DNA of 6,180 nt from assembly GCA_020628975.1 (NCBI GenBank), contig JAHDEF010000108.1, forward strand, positions 1 through 6,180, given 5' to 3'. The notes below the pieces were generated by a model, which saw only the letters and a program-made list of their open reading frames with translations, was not told the DNA's origin and searched no databases. Each line of letters opens with the position of its first letter. The first letter of the stretch is position 1. This stretch comes from Aquimarina sp. Its GTDB lineage: Bacteria; Bacteroidota; Bacteroidia; Flavobacteriales; Flavobacteriaceae. The translations under genes and the position numbers were made by a program. Of the stretch, positions 1-6,180 are shown one piece after another.

Positions 1-344
1 ACAATGATTTAATAGAAATGGTTAAGGAATTTGGTTTCAGAATTCATTTTGTACACCTGCGAGCTACTAAACGAGATGAAGAGGGAAGCTTTTATGAAGC
101 CGATCATTTAGATGGTGATGTTGATATGTTTGGGGTTATGAAAGCTTTAATAGAGGAACAAAATCGACGTAAATTAAATGGTAGAAATGACCTGCGTATG
201 CCCTTTAGGCCCGATCATGGTCACCGAATGCTGCATGATTTGAAAACAAATGGAAATCCTGGTTATATGGCAATAGGAAGATTAAGAGGACTTGCAGAAC
301 TAAGAGGTTTAGAATTAGGAATCAGAAAATCTATGATTTCATGA
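1..344 (+). CDS. uxuA: Mannonate dehydratase, C-terminal part (5' truncated by window edge)
   Basis: UxuA converts D-mannonate to 2-keto-3-deoxy-D-gluconate plus water in the cytoplasm, the dehydration step of the glucuronate branch of hexuronate breakdown. The reading frame is open from the window edge (first full codon at position 3) to a TGA at 342-344, giving about 113 codons, so roughly the last third of a protein that is normally 350-400 residues. Family signatures are FVHLR (codons near 48-62), SFYEADHLDGDVDM (near 87-128), PFRPDHGHRMLHDL (near 201-242) and NPGYMAIGRLRGLAELRG (near 255-308). The Asp-His pair at 213-218 in the RPDHGH motif corresponds to metal-binding/catalytic residues as I recall them for this family. 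An internal ATG at 18 is not the real start, because conserved sequence continues upstream of it. The stop overlaps the uxaC start by 4 nt (ATGA), so the two are probably co-translated. Identification is firm; the N-terminal part cannot be assessed. Confidence 0.95.
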   Translation, partial: NDLIEMVKEFGFRIHFVHLRATKRDEEGSFYEADHLDGDVDMFGVMKALIEEQNRRKLNGRNDLRMPFRPDHGHRMLHDLKTNGNPGYMAIGRLRGLAELRGLELGIRKSMIS

Positions 345-1732
345 AAACATTTTTAGACGCTAATTTTTTGTTGACCAATAAGGTTGCCGAGAAGCTTTAT
401 CATGATATAGCTTCCAAAATGCCTATTATTGATTACCACAATCATTTGCCACCAAATGAAATAGCTAATAACCGCCAATATGCCAATATTTCGCAAGCTT
501 GGTTAAATGAAGATCATTACAAATGGCGAGCAATGCGTGCCAACGGTATAGATGAACACTATATTACAGGAAACGCCTCTGACAAAGAAAAGTTTTTAAA
601 ATGGGGGGCTACTGTTCCTTATACGTTAAGAAATCCGCTGTATCATTGGACTCATTTAGAACTAAAAGGATATTTCGATATTCATGAATTATTGAATAAA
701 GAAAACGCTAGTAGCATTTACGAAATTACATCTGCTATGCTACAAAAGCCAGATATGAGTTGTCAAGGGCTATTAAAACAAAAAAATGTAGAAGCCTTAT
801 GTACTACTGATGATCCTATTGATGACTTAGCGCATCATCAATTCATCAAAAAAAACAATGGATACATCAAGGTTTTCCCTACTTTTCGACCTGAAACTGC
901 AATTAGTATTTCTGATCTATCTTACATCAATAAGCTAAGTGATATTACTAAAATAAACATTAAATCTACCGATGATTTACTAGAAGCTTTACAGCAAAGA
1001 ATAGATTATTTTCATAATAATGGCTGCAGATTATCAGATATCAGTTTCGAGAAATTTCCTGAATTAACAAGCGAAACTGAAGCTAAAATAAGTTTCAAAA
1101 GATTTTTAAACAAGCAACAACTTACCCCAAAACAAAAAGAAAATACACAAGCCTATCTTCTTATTGAAGTATGCAAGTTATACCATGCAAAAAACTGGAC
1201 GCAACAGTTCCATATAGGAGTTATTCGAAATAATAATTCGAGAGCAAAAAATAAATTAGGCCCCGATACAGGCTTCGACTCTATGAGCGATGTTTTACAA
1301 GGGCATACTTTAATGCGCTTTTTAGATCGTATGGACAGTTCTGACCAATTGGCAAAAACCATTTTATACAATCTTAATCCCCGAGATAATGACTTGTTTG
1401 CAAATGCTATTGGTAATTTTCAAGGTGGAAAAATTGCAGGAAAAATTCAATTCGGTTCTGGCTGGTGGTTTTTAGATCAAAAATTTGGTATCGAAAACCA
1501 ATTGAATACGTTGTCATACATGGGACTATTAAGTCGATTTATTGGTATGCTAACTGATTCCCGTAGTTTTTTATCTTTTTCAAGACACGAATATTTCCGT
1601 AGAATTTTATGCAATTTAATAGGTACCGATGTTGTAAATGGAGAGCTCCCAAATGATGAAAATTTATTGAAAGAATTGATTGAAAATATTTGTTACCACA
1701 ATGCTAAATCATACCTAAAACTAGACTTCTAA
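341..1732 (+). CDS. uxaC: Glucuronate (uronate) isomerase
   Basis: UxaC isomerises D-glucuronate to D-fructuronate and, in the family generally, D-galacturonate to D-tagaturonate; it is the first cytoplasmic step of hexuronate catabolism. The 463-residue product is close to the usual length of about 470 and looks complete. It starts with the typical NFLLTNKVAEKLYHDIA segment (8-24), followed by PIIDYHNHLPP (28-38), whose His33 and His35 form the HxH metal site of the amidohydrolase-type barrel; KWRAMRANGI lies shortly after. Near the C-terminus are the conserved blocks LNPRDNDLFANAIGNFQGG, IQFGSGWWFLDQKFG and LTDSRSFLSFSRHEYFRRIL, all hallmarks of UxaC. The ATG at 341 overlaps the uxuA stop by 4 nt and has no Shine-Dalgarno match upstream, which suggests translational coupling. 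The sequence alone does not tell whether glucuronate or galacturonate is preferred; the neighbouring uxuA (rather than altronate genes) points to glucuronate. No frameshift or missing core motif is seen. Confidence 0.97.
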   Translation: MKTFLDANFLLTNKVAEKLYHDIASKMPIIDYHNHLPPNEIANNRQYANISQAWLNEDHYKWRAMRANGIDEHYITGNASDKEKFLKWGATVPYTLRNPLYHWTHLELKGYFDIHELLNKENASSIYEITSAMLQKPDMSCQGLLKQKNVEALCTTDDPIDDLAHHQFIKKNNGYIKVFPTFRPETAISISDLSYINKLSDITKINIKSTDDLLEALQQRIDYFHNNGCRLSDISFEKFPELTSETEAKISFKRFLNKQQLTPKQKENTQAYLLIEVCKLYHAKNWTQQFHIGVIRNNNSRAKNKLGPDTGFDSMSDVLQGHTLMRFLDRMDSSDQLAKTILYNLNPRDNDLFANAIGNFQGGKIAGKIQFGSGWWFLDQKFGIENQLNTLSYMGLLSRFIGMLTDSRSFLSFSRHEYFRRILCNLIGTDVVNGELPNDENLLKELIENICYHNAKSYLKLDF

Positions 1733-1741
1733 TTAAACATT

Positions 1742-2815
1742 ATGCGCTCAATAAGTCAAAAATATAGTATTCAAAAAAAAGCCATTGCTTACAGCTGTTT
1801 GGTAATATTATGTTTGTTGATGTTTGCTTGCCAGTCTAAAGGCTCCATTAAAACATTGAAACTTGCTCATGCGCTAAACGAAGATCACCCTGTGCATTTA
1901 GGAATCGTAGAAATGGGAAGGCTTCTTGAAGTTTATTCTAAGGGAAAGATGCGCTTAAAAATTTTTAGTAATGGACAGTTAGGACAAGAGCGTGATTTAT
2001 TAGAACTCATACAAATTGGCAGCTTAGATATTACCAAAGTTTCAGCCAATACCCTTGAAAATTTTGTACCTCAATACAAAGTGTTTATAACTCCTTATGT
2101 ATTTAGAAATGCCGCCCATACATGGAATATTCTCGAAGGCCCCATAGGGAAAGATATTTTAGCACAAGGCGAAAAATTTAAGTTAAGAGGTTTGTGCTAT
2201 TTCGATGCTGGAAATAGAAGTTTTTATAGCACAAAGAAACCCATCTACAGTCCCGCTGATTTAAAAGGCCTAAAAATAAGAGTGATGAATAGCCAATCGT
2301 CTTTCGATATGGTTAACGCATTGGGCGGTTCCCCTACTCCTATTTCCTTTGGCGAATTATATACCGCTTTGCAACAAGGTGTTGTTGATGCTGCTGAAAA
2401 TAATCCACCAAGTTTTTATACATCAAAACACTACGAAGTTTGCAAATACTACACTATCGATGAGCATTTAACGGTACCCGATGTAATCATAGTTGGTACT
2501 TATTTATGGAATAGCCTTTCGGCAGAAGAAAAAAAATGGTTGCAACAAGCGGCTAATGATGCTTCAAAATACCAGCAAAAAATTTGGAATGCGTCTGTCA
2601 AAGAAAGTTTATCAAAAATAGAAGCAGCTGGGGTTAAAATTATTCACCCAGAAAAATCATTATTTCAAAACGAAGTACAATCGCTTTATGAAACATATAA
2701 CAGTCAACCCGAACTAAAACAACTTATAGATAAGATTCAAGCCACTCAAACTTCCGAAACTGAAAAACCAAATCATATTTCTAAAACTAAACCATATCAT
2801 GAGAAGCAAAATTGA
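1742..2815 (+). CDS. TRAP transporter substrate-binding lipoprotein, DctP family (probable hexuronate binder)
   Basis: This is the extracytoplasmic binding subunit (DctP/TAXI-unrelated, TRAP-T type P1) that would hand a carboxylate-bearing substrate to the DctQM membrane pair encoded next. The 357-residue product has a basic N-terminus (Lys8, Lys12, Lys13), a hydrophobic stretch at about 14-29 and a lipobox LMFAC with Cys30, so it is predicted to be lipid-anchored rather than free in the periplasm. DctP features follow: LAHALNEDHPVHLG (41-54), SNGQLGQERDLLELIQIGSLD (from 76), GNRSFYSTKKPI (157-168), LKGLKIRVMNS (174-184) with Arg180, the usual carboxylate-clamping Arg, and SFGELYTALQQGVVDAAENN (202-221). 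The mature part of about 328 residues is a little longer than typical, because a polar tail (about 336-357) follows the last helix. It begins 9 nt after uxaC. Its last 17 nt overlap dctQ. The hexuronate substrate is inferred from uxuA/uxaC; other sugar acids remain possible. Confidence 0.93.
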   Translation: MRSISQKYSIQKKAIAYSCLVILCLLMFACQSKGSIKTLKLAHALNEDHPVHLGIVEMGRLLEVYSKGKMRLKIFSNGQLGQERDLLELIQIGSLDITKVSANTLENFVPQYKVFITPYVFRNAAHTWNILEGPIGKDILAQGEKFKLRGLCYFDAGNRSFYSTKKPIYSPADLKGLKIRVMNSQSSFDMVNALGGSPTPISFGELYTALQQGVVDAAENNPPSFYTSKHYEVCKYYTIDEHLTVPDVIIVGTYLWNSLSAEEKKWLQQAANDASKYQQKIWNASVKESLSKIEAAGVKIIHPEKSLFQNEVQSLYETYNSQPELKQLIDKIQATQTSETEKPNHISKTKPYHEKQN

Positions 2816-3257
2816 TCGATTTTTAGAAAAAGGACTAAGTCTATTACTAATTCTAATGATTTTAAACGTTTTATGGCAAGTGGCTTCTCGCTATATATTC
2901 TCAAACCCTAGTGTATTTACTGATGAGTTGGCGCGTTATTTATTAATATGGATAGGCTTAATTGGTGCCGCTTATGGATCAGGAAGAAATACTCATGTAG
3001 CCATTGATTTACTAAAGAAGAAATTAACTACAAAACAACAACATATTCAACAAATAATTATAAACGCGATTATTGCTTTTTTCGCAATAGCTGTATTAAT
3101 AGTTGGTGGTATTCGCTTAGTCGCTTTGTCTTTTGAATTAGGTCAAACTTCATCAGCCATTCAATTACCAATTGGCTACGTGTACGCAGCACTTCCTATT
3201 AGTGGTTTATTGATCACTTATTATAGCATCGATAACTTAAAAAACACCCTAAAGTAA
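2799..3257 (+). CDS. TRAP transporter small membrane subunit, DctQ family
   Basis: DctQ is the small integral membrane partner that, with DctM, forms the ion-driven permease of a TRAP system in the inner membrane. The 152-residue product fits the family (about 150-200 residues) and shows the expected four hydrophobic segments at about 12-31, 46-61, 86-108 and 124-143. Conserved points are TDELARYLLIWIGLIGAA (41-58) with Glu43 and Trp51, the GRNTHVAIDLL loop (62-72), and QLPIGYVYAALPISGLL (122-138) ahead of and within the last helix. The start at 2799 lies inside the end of dctP in another frame (17-nt overlap). No other in-frame start placed better is visible, and there is no Shine-Dalgarno match, so translation is probably coupled to dctP. 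The stop TAA shares one base with the dctM ATG. The family call is firm; the transported substrate cannot be read from this subunit. Confidence 0.93.
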   Translation: MRSKIDRFLEKGLSLLLILMILNVLWQVASRYIFSNPSVFTDELARYLLIWIGLIGAAYGSGRNTHVAIDLLKKKLTTKQQHIQQIIINAIIAFFAIAVLIVGGIRLVALSFELGQTSSAIQLPIGYVYAALPISGLLITYYSIDNLKNTLK

Positions 3258-4552
3258 TGGAACATATCAACGTAATTATATTGGCGGTTAGTTTTGTGAG
3301 TTTATTGATTGTAGGCGTGCCTGTTGCTTACAGTGTCGGACTTGCATCATTGTGTACGTTATGGTTTAGTTTAGATGGATTACCCGCAGTAACTACCATT
3401 GCTCAAAGAATGGCTACGGGTTTAGATAGTTTTTCTTTACTAGCAATTCCATTTTTTGTGGTAGCGGGACAAATTATGAATGAGGGCGGAATTGCTAAAC
3501 GCCTGATTGCTTTTACCAAAGTACTCGTAGGGCGATTACCTGGTGGCTTGGCATATGTAAATATTATTGGGGCTATGCTATTTGGCGCTATTTCTGGTTC
3601 TGCTATGGCTGCTGTTTCTGCAATAGGTGGAACCGTAGGATCACAAATGGAAAAAGAAGGTTATGACAAAGCTTTTAGTGCCGCTGTTAATGTAACTTCT
3701 TCAACTACAGGTTTAATTATTCCTCCTTCAAATATCTTGATTGTATACTCGTTAGCGAGTGGTGGAGTTTCTATTGCTGCTTTATTTCTTGCAGGTTACT
3801 TACCTGGTGCACTGATGGGAATTGCCCTAATGCTAGTAGCCGCTATTTACGCCAAAAGGAAAAATTATCCACGCGGAAAAAAATCAACTTTAAAAGATTT
3901 ATATACTACATTTATTAAAGCCGTACCAAGTTTACTGCTGTTGGTAATTGTAATTGGTGGAATCGTGTTTGGTGTATTTACAGCTACTGAAGCTTCAGGA
4001 ATTGCGGTACTTTATGCATTAATTTTATCTTTTATATATAAAGAATTAAGTAGTAAAAAATTAGAACGTATAGCATTAAATTCAATAACTACAACAACGG
4101 TTGTAACACTACTAATTGCCTGTTCTATGAGTATGTCGTGGGTAATGGCTTTTGAAAATATTCCGCAAGCTATTACTGATGGTTTATTACAATTTTCTTC
4201 TAACAAAATACTATTACTTCTTTTAATTAATTTATTACTATTAATTGTAGGAGTTTTTATGGATATGACTCCTGCAGTACTCATTTTCACCCCTATTTTT
4301 TTACCGATAGTTACAAGCCTTGGCATAAACCCTATCCACTTTGGAATTATTATGGTTATGAATTTGTGTATAGGTCTCTGTACTCCTCCCGTAGGATCGG
4401 TATTGTTTGTAGGAATGGGAATTGCCAATGTTTCATTATCTAAAATTTTGAAGCCATTAACCCCACTATTTATTGTAATGATAGTAGTGTTGTTATTGGT
4501 TAGTTTTATCCCCGAAATTAGCCTGTGGCTACCTAGTTTATTTACTAATTAA
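3257..4552 (+). CDS. TRAP transporter large permease subunit, DctM family
   Basis: DctM is the main transport subunit, a very hydrophobic inner-membrane protein of about 430 residues that moves the substrate, usually with sodium ions, using an elevator-type mechanism known from the family. The 431-residue product is full length. Diagnostic segments are FFVVAGQIMNEGGIAKRLI (66-84), the glycine/serine-rich FGAISGSAMAAVSAIGG (109-125), EGYDKAFSAAV (134-144), GLIIPPSNILIVYSLAS (152-168), GVFTATEASG (239-248), VFMDMTPAVLIFTPIFLP (333-350) and MNLCIGLCTPPVGSVLFVGM (368-387). The two half-repeats with a Pro-Pro motif each (IIPPS and CTPPVG) match the inverted-repeat hairpin layout of the family. The gene starts in the TAATG junction with dctQ (TAA 3255-3257, ATG 3257-3259), so the two are expected to be made in equal amounts. 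Together with the two preceding genes it completes one tripartite system. The neighbouring catabolic genes suggest a hexuronate substrate; this is inference. Confidence 0.96.
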   Translation: MEHINVIILAVSFVSLLIVGVPVAYSVGLASLCTLWFSLDGLPAVTTIAQRMATGLDSFSLLAIPFFVVAGQIMNEGGIAKRLIAFTKVLVGRLPGGLAYVNIIGAMLFGAISGSAMAAVSAIGGTVGSQMEKEGYDKAFSAAVNVTSSTTGLIIPPSNILIVYSLASGGVSIAALFLAGYLPGALMGIALMLVAAIYAKRKNYPRGKKSTLKDLYTTFIKAVPSLLLLVIVIGGIVFGVFTATEASGIAVLYALILSFIYKELSSKKLERIALNSITTTTVVTLLIACSMSMSWVMAFENIPQAITDGLLQFSSNKILLLLLINLLLLIVGVFMDMTPAVLIFTPIFLPIVTSLGINPIHFGIIMVMNLCIGLCTPPVGSVLFVGMGIANVSLSKILKPLTPLFIVMIVVLLLVSFIPEISLWLPSLFTN

Positions 4553-4568
4553 ATCGACATATTTCAGC

Positions 4569-6180
4569 ATGTTTAAAATCAAACCGTTTTTACTTTTATT
4601 ATTTTATACCGTTACGTTTACGGCTTTTTCTCAACACCCATTTCTAAAAAATAGAGAAACGTTAAACCTAAGCGATTGGAAGTTCAAAAAAGGAATTATT
4701 TATAATGCCAATCAAACTAATTTCGATGATACTACATGGGAAAAAATTACGGTGCCGCACACCTATTCCATGGATGCCATTAACGATGTTGGCTATTATC
4801 GTGGCAATTCGTGGTACCGTACCCAACAAGTACTTCCTGCCGAAATGAATGAAAAACGTATTTTCTTGCGATTCGAAGCGGTTGGGCAAGAAGCTGATGT
4901 ATTTGTAAACGATAAATTGGTAGAACGACATATCGGTGGTTATGCTGCTTTCTGTACAGAAATTACTGATTATATCAAATACGAAGGCAAAAACACGATC
5001 GCTGTTAAGGTTACAAATGAGCCGAACTATAAACGCATTCCTGTAAACGATAAATTATTCAATCATTATGGAGGAATCTATAGACCTGTTCAGCTATTTG
5101 CTACTGCCAACACAACGATAAAGCCTGATTATTTTGGATCAACAGGAGCATTCGTAACGCTGAAAGAACATAACACCCAGCAAGCTACAGTCGAAGTAAA
5201 AACTCACATTTCATCGATAGAAAAAAATAAAACAGGTAAATTAATTATAGACTTAAAAAATAAACAAAATCAATCTATAGCTAATCGTGAAATTTCAATT
5301 GCTACACTTAAAAAAGATTCTACAATTACAACCCAATTGACTATTAAGCAACCTAAATATTGGCAAGGAAAAGAAAATCCATATTTGTATACTGCAGAAA
5401 TTAGCATTGCTGTAGAAGGCAACGAAGATAAAATTAGTCAAGCTTTTGGTTTGAAATCATATAAAATTGATCCTGAAAAAGGAATGATACTTAATGAAAA
5501 ACCTTATCGCTTATACGGAGTTTGTATGCATCAAGAATGGAAAAATGAAGGCCCTGCCCTGCTCGCAAAACACCATAAGCAAGATATTGATATGGTAGCA
5601 GAAATTGGTGCAACAGCTGTTCGCTTATCACATTACCAGCATTCGGATTTAACTTATCAATTAGCAGATGAAAAAGGGATATTGGTTTGGGCTGAAATTC
5701 CTTTCGTTCATGACTATAGCGGTCGAGAGGGTGAAAATGCGAAACTACAATTGAAAGAATTGATTCTTCAAAATTACAATCATCCAAGCATATATGTTTG
5801 GGGGTTATGGAATGAAGTACGTGCATGGAAAAGCCCCGATGAAGCATGTGTGGTATTGACAAAAGAGCTTAATGAATTGGCACATCAACTGGATCCTACT
5901 CGATTAACAACTTCGGCTAGCGACCGTGGTATGGAATCAAACATGGGTAATCTCACCGATCTTCAAGCTTGGAATAAGTATTACGGTTGGTATTATGGGG
6001 CATATCCTGACATGGCTACCTGGTTAGACGAATATCATCAGAAATATCCTAAACGCCCCGTAGGAATTAGCGAATACGGTATTGGAGGAAATATTTTCCA
6101 ACAAGATGTTTCAAAGCTAGAAAAACCAAGCGGAAATTACTTCCCAGAACCAGAACAAACTAAGTACCATGAAATCACAT
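4569..6180 (+). CDS. Secreted glycoside hydrolase family 2 (beta-glucuronidase/beta-galactosidase-like), 3' truncated by window edge
   Basis: The frame is open from ATG 4569 to the right edge: 537 full codons and no stop, so the C-terminus is missing. A Sec signal peptide is clear: basic start, hydrophobic core LLLLFYTV and predicted cleavage after AFS (21/22) leaving Gln22; there is no lipobox Cys, so a soluble exported enzyme is likely. Domains in order are a jelly-roll sugar-binding domain (about 32-180, with GYYRGNSWYRT and NHYGGIYRPVQL), an immunoglobulin-like domain (about 183-300), and a TIM barrel from about 305. The barrel has YGVCMHQEW (316-324), VRLSHYQHSD (351-360), WGLWNE with the acid/base Glu416, NKYYGWYYG (469-477) and GISEYG with the nucleophile Glu502. 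This is a retaining beta-glycosidase with a complete catalytic pair. Its sugar specificity is open: uronate genes upstream favour beta-glucuronidase, but the barrel motifs are equally usual in GH2 beta-galactosidases. It starts 16 nt after dctM, with no in-frame alternative start and no Shine-Dalgarno, so it is probably in the same operon. Confidence 0.93.
   Translation, partial: MFKIKPFLLLLFYTVTFTAFSQHPFLKNRETLNLSDWKFKKGIIYNANQTNFDDTTWEKITVPHTYSMDAINDVGYYRGNSWYRTQQVLPAEMNEKRIFLRFEAVGQEADVFVNDKLVERHIGGYAAFCTEITDYIKYEGKNTIAVKVTNEPNYKRIPVNDKLFNHYGGIYRPVQLFATANTTIKPDYFGSTGAFVTLKEHNTQQATVEVKTHISSIEKNKTGKLIIDLKNKQNQSIANREISIATLKKDSTITTQLTIKQPKYWQGKENPYLYTAEISIAVEGNEDKISQAFGLKSYKIDPEKGMILNEKPYRLYGVCMHQEWKNEGPALLAKHHKQDIDMVAEIGATAVRLSHYQHSDLTYQLADEKGILVWAEIPFVHDYSGREGENAKLQLKELILQNYNHPSIYVWGLWNEVRAWKSPDEACVVLTKELNELAHQLDPTRLTTSASDRGMESNMGNLTDLQAWNKYYGWYYGAYPDMATWLDEYHQKYPKRPVGISEYGIGGNIFQQDVSKLEKPSGNYFPEPEQTKYHEIT

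Noticed and set aside
18..344. A short stand-alone 108-residue gene starting at ATG 18
   Set aside because: The frame is open to the window edge and the sequence is the C-terminal part of UxuA, so ATG 18 is an internal Met.
1153..1371. 72-residue minus-strand open frame
   Set aside because: It lies wholly inside uxaC, opposite conserved isomerase sequence, and its translation shows no family motif; it is a shadow frame.
4012..4428. 138-residue minus-strand open frame
   Set aside because: It is antisense to the conserved second half of the DctM permease, including the TPPVG motif; its composition reflects the complement of hydrophobic codons rather than a protein.
4553..4568. Possible promoter or terminator between dctM and the GH2 gene
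   Set aside because: Only 16 nt separate the genes, with no inverted repeat and no recognisable Bacteroidota -7/-33 elements.
4668..4931. 87-residue minus-strand open frame
   Set aside because: It is antisense to the GH2 N-terminal jelly-roll domain, which has clear coding motifs on the plus strand.
5491..5862. 123-residue minus-strand open frame
   Set aside because: It is antisense to the GH2 catalytic barrel including the acid/base Glu416; no independent evidence supports it.

Overview
The window is about 6.2 kb of AT-rich DNA with every recognisable gene on the plus strand, packed so tightly that it reads as one operon. Three things suggest a Bacteroidota host, probably a flavobacterium or relative. 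The base composition is AT-rich. None of the five visible start codons has a convincing Shine-Dalgarno sequence. The exported proteins have Bacteroidota-style signals: a lipobox on the solute-binding protein, and a cleavage site followed by Gln on the glycosidase. The taxon is an inference, since no marker gene is present.

Layout from left to right: the C-terminal part of mannonate dehydratase (uxuA, cut by the left edge); complete glucuronate/uronate isomerase (uxaC, ATGA overlap with uxuA); a complete three-gene TRAP transporter, namely a DctP-type substrate-binding lipoprotein, a small DctQ-type membrane subunit (17-nt overlap with dctP) and a large DctM-type permease (1-nt TAATG overlap with dctQ); then, 16 nt later, the first 537 codons of a secreted family 2 glycoside hydrolase that runs off the right edge. 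The longest gap between genes is 16 nt, and I see no promoter, terminator, RNA gene, mobile element, CRISPR or notable repeat.

The genes fit a uronic-acid use pathway. The exported GH2 enzyme would release a sugar (possibly a glucuronide) from an oligosaccharide. The TRAP system would carry a free hexuronate across the inner membrane. UxaC would isomerise glucuronate to fructuronate (or galacturonate to tagaturonate), and UxuA would dehydrate mannonate to 2-keto-3-deoxygluconate. The reductase that links these two steps (UxuB-type) is not in the window and may lie upstream. The TRAP substrate and the GH2 specificity are inferred from context only.

I found no clearly new biological system. 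The points most worth a second look are the lipoprotein form of the TRAP binding protein and the GH2 enzyme, whose active-site layout resembles beta-glucuronidase/beta-galactosidase, lacks the E. coli-type loop 1 insertion, and has its specificity-deciding region beyond the window.
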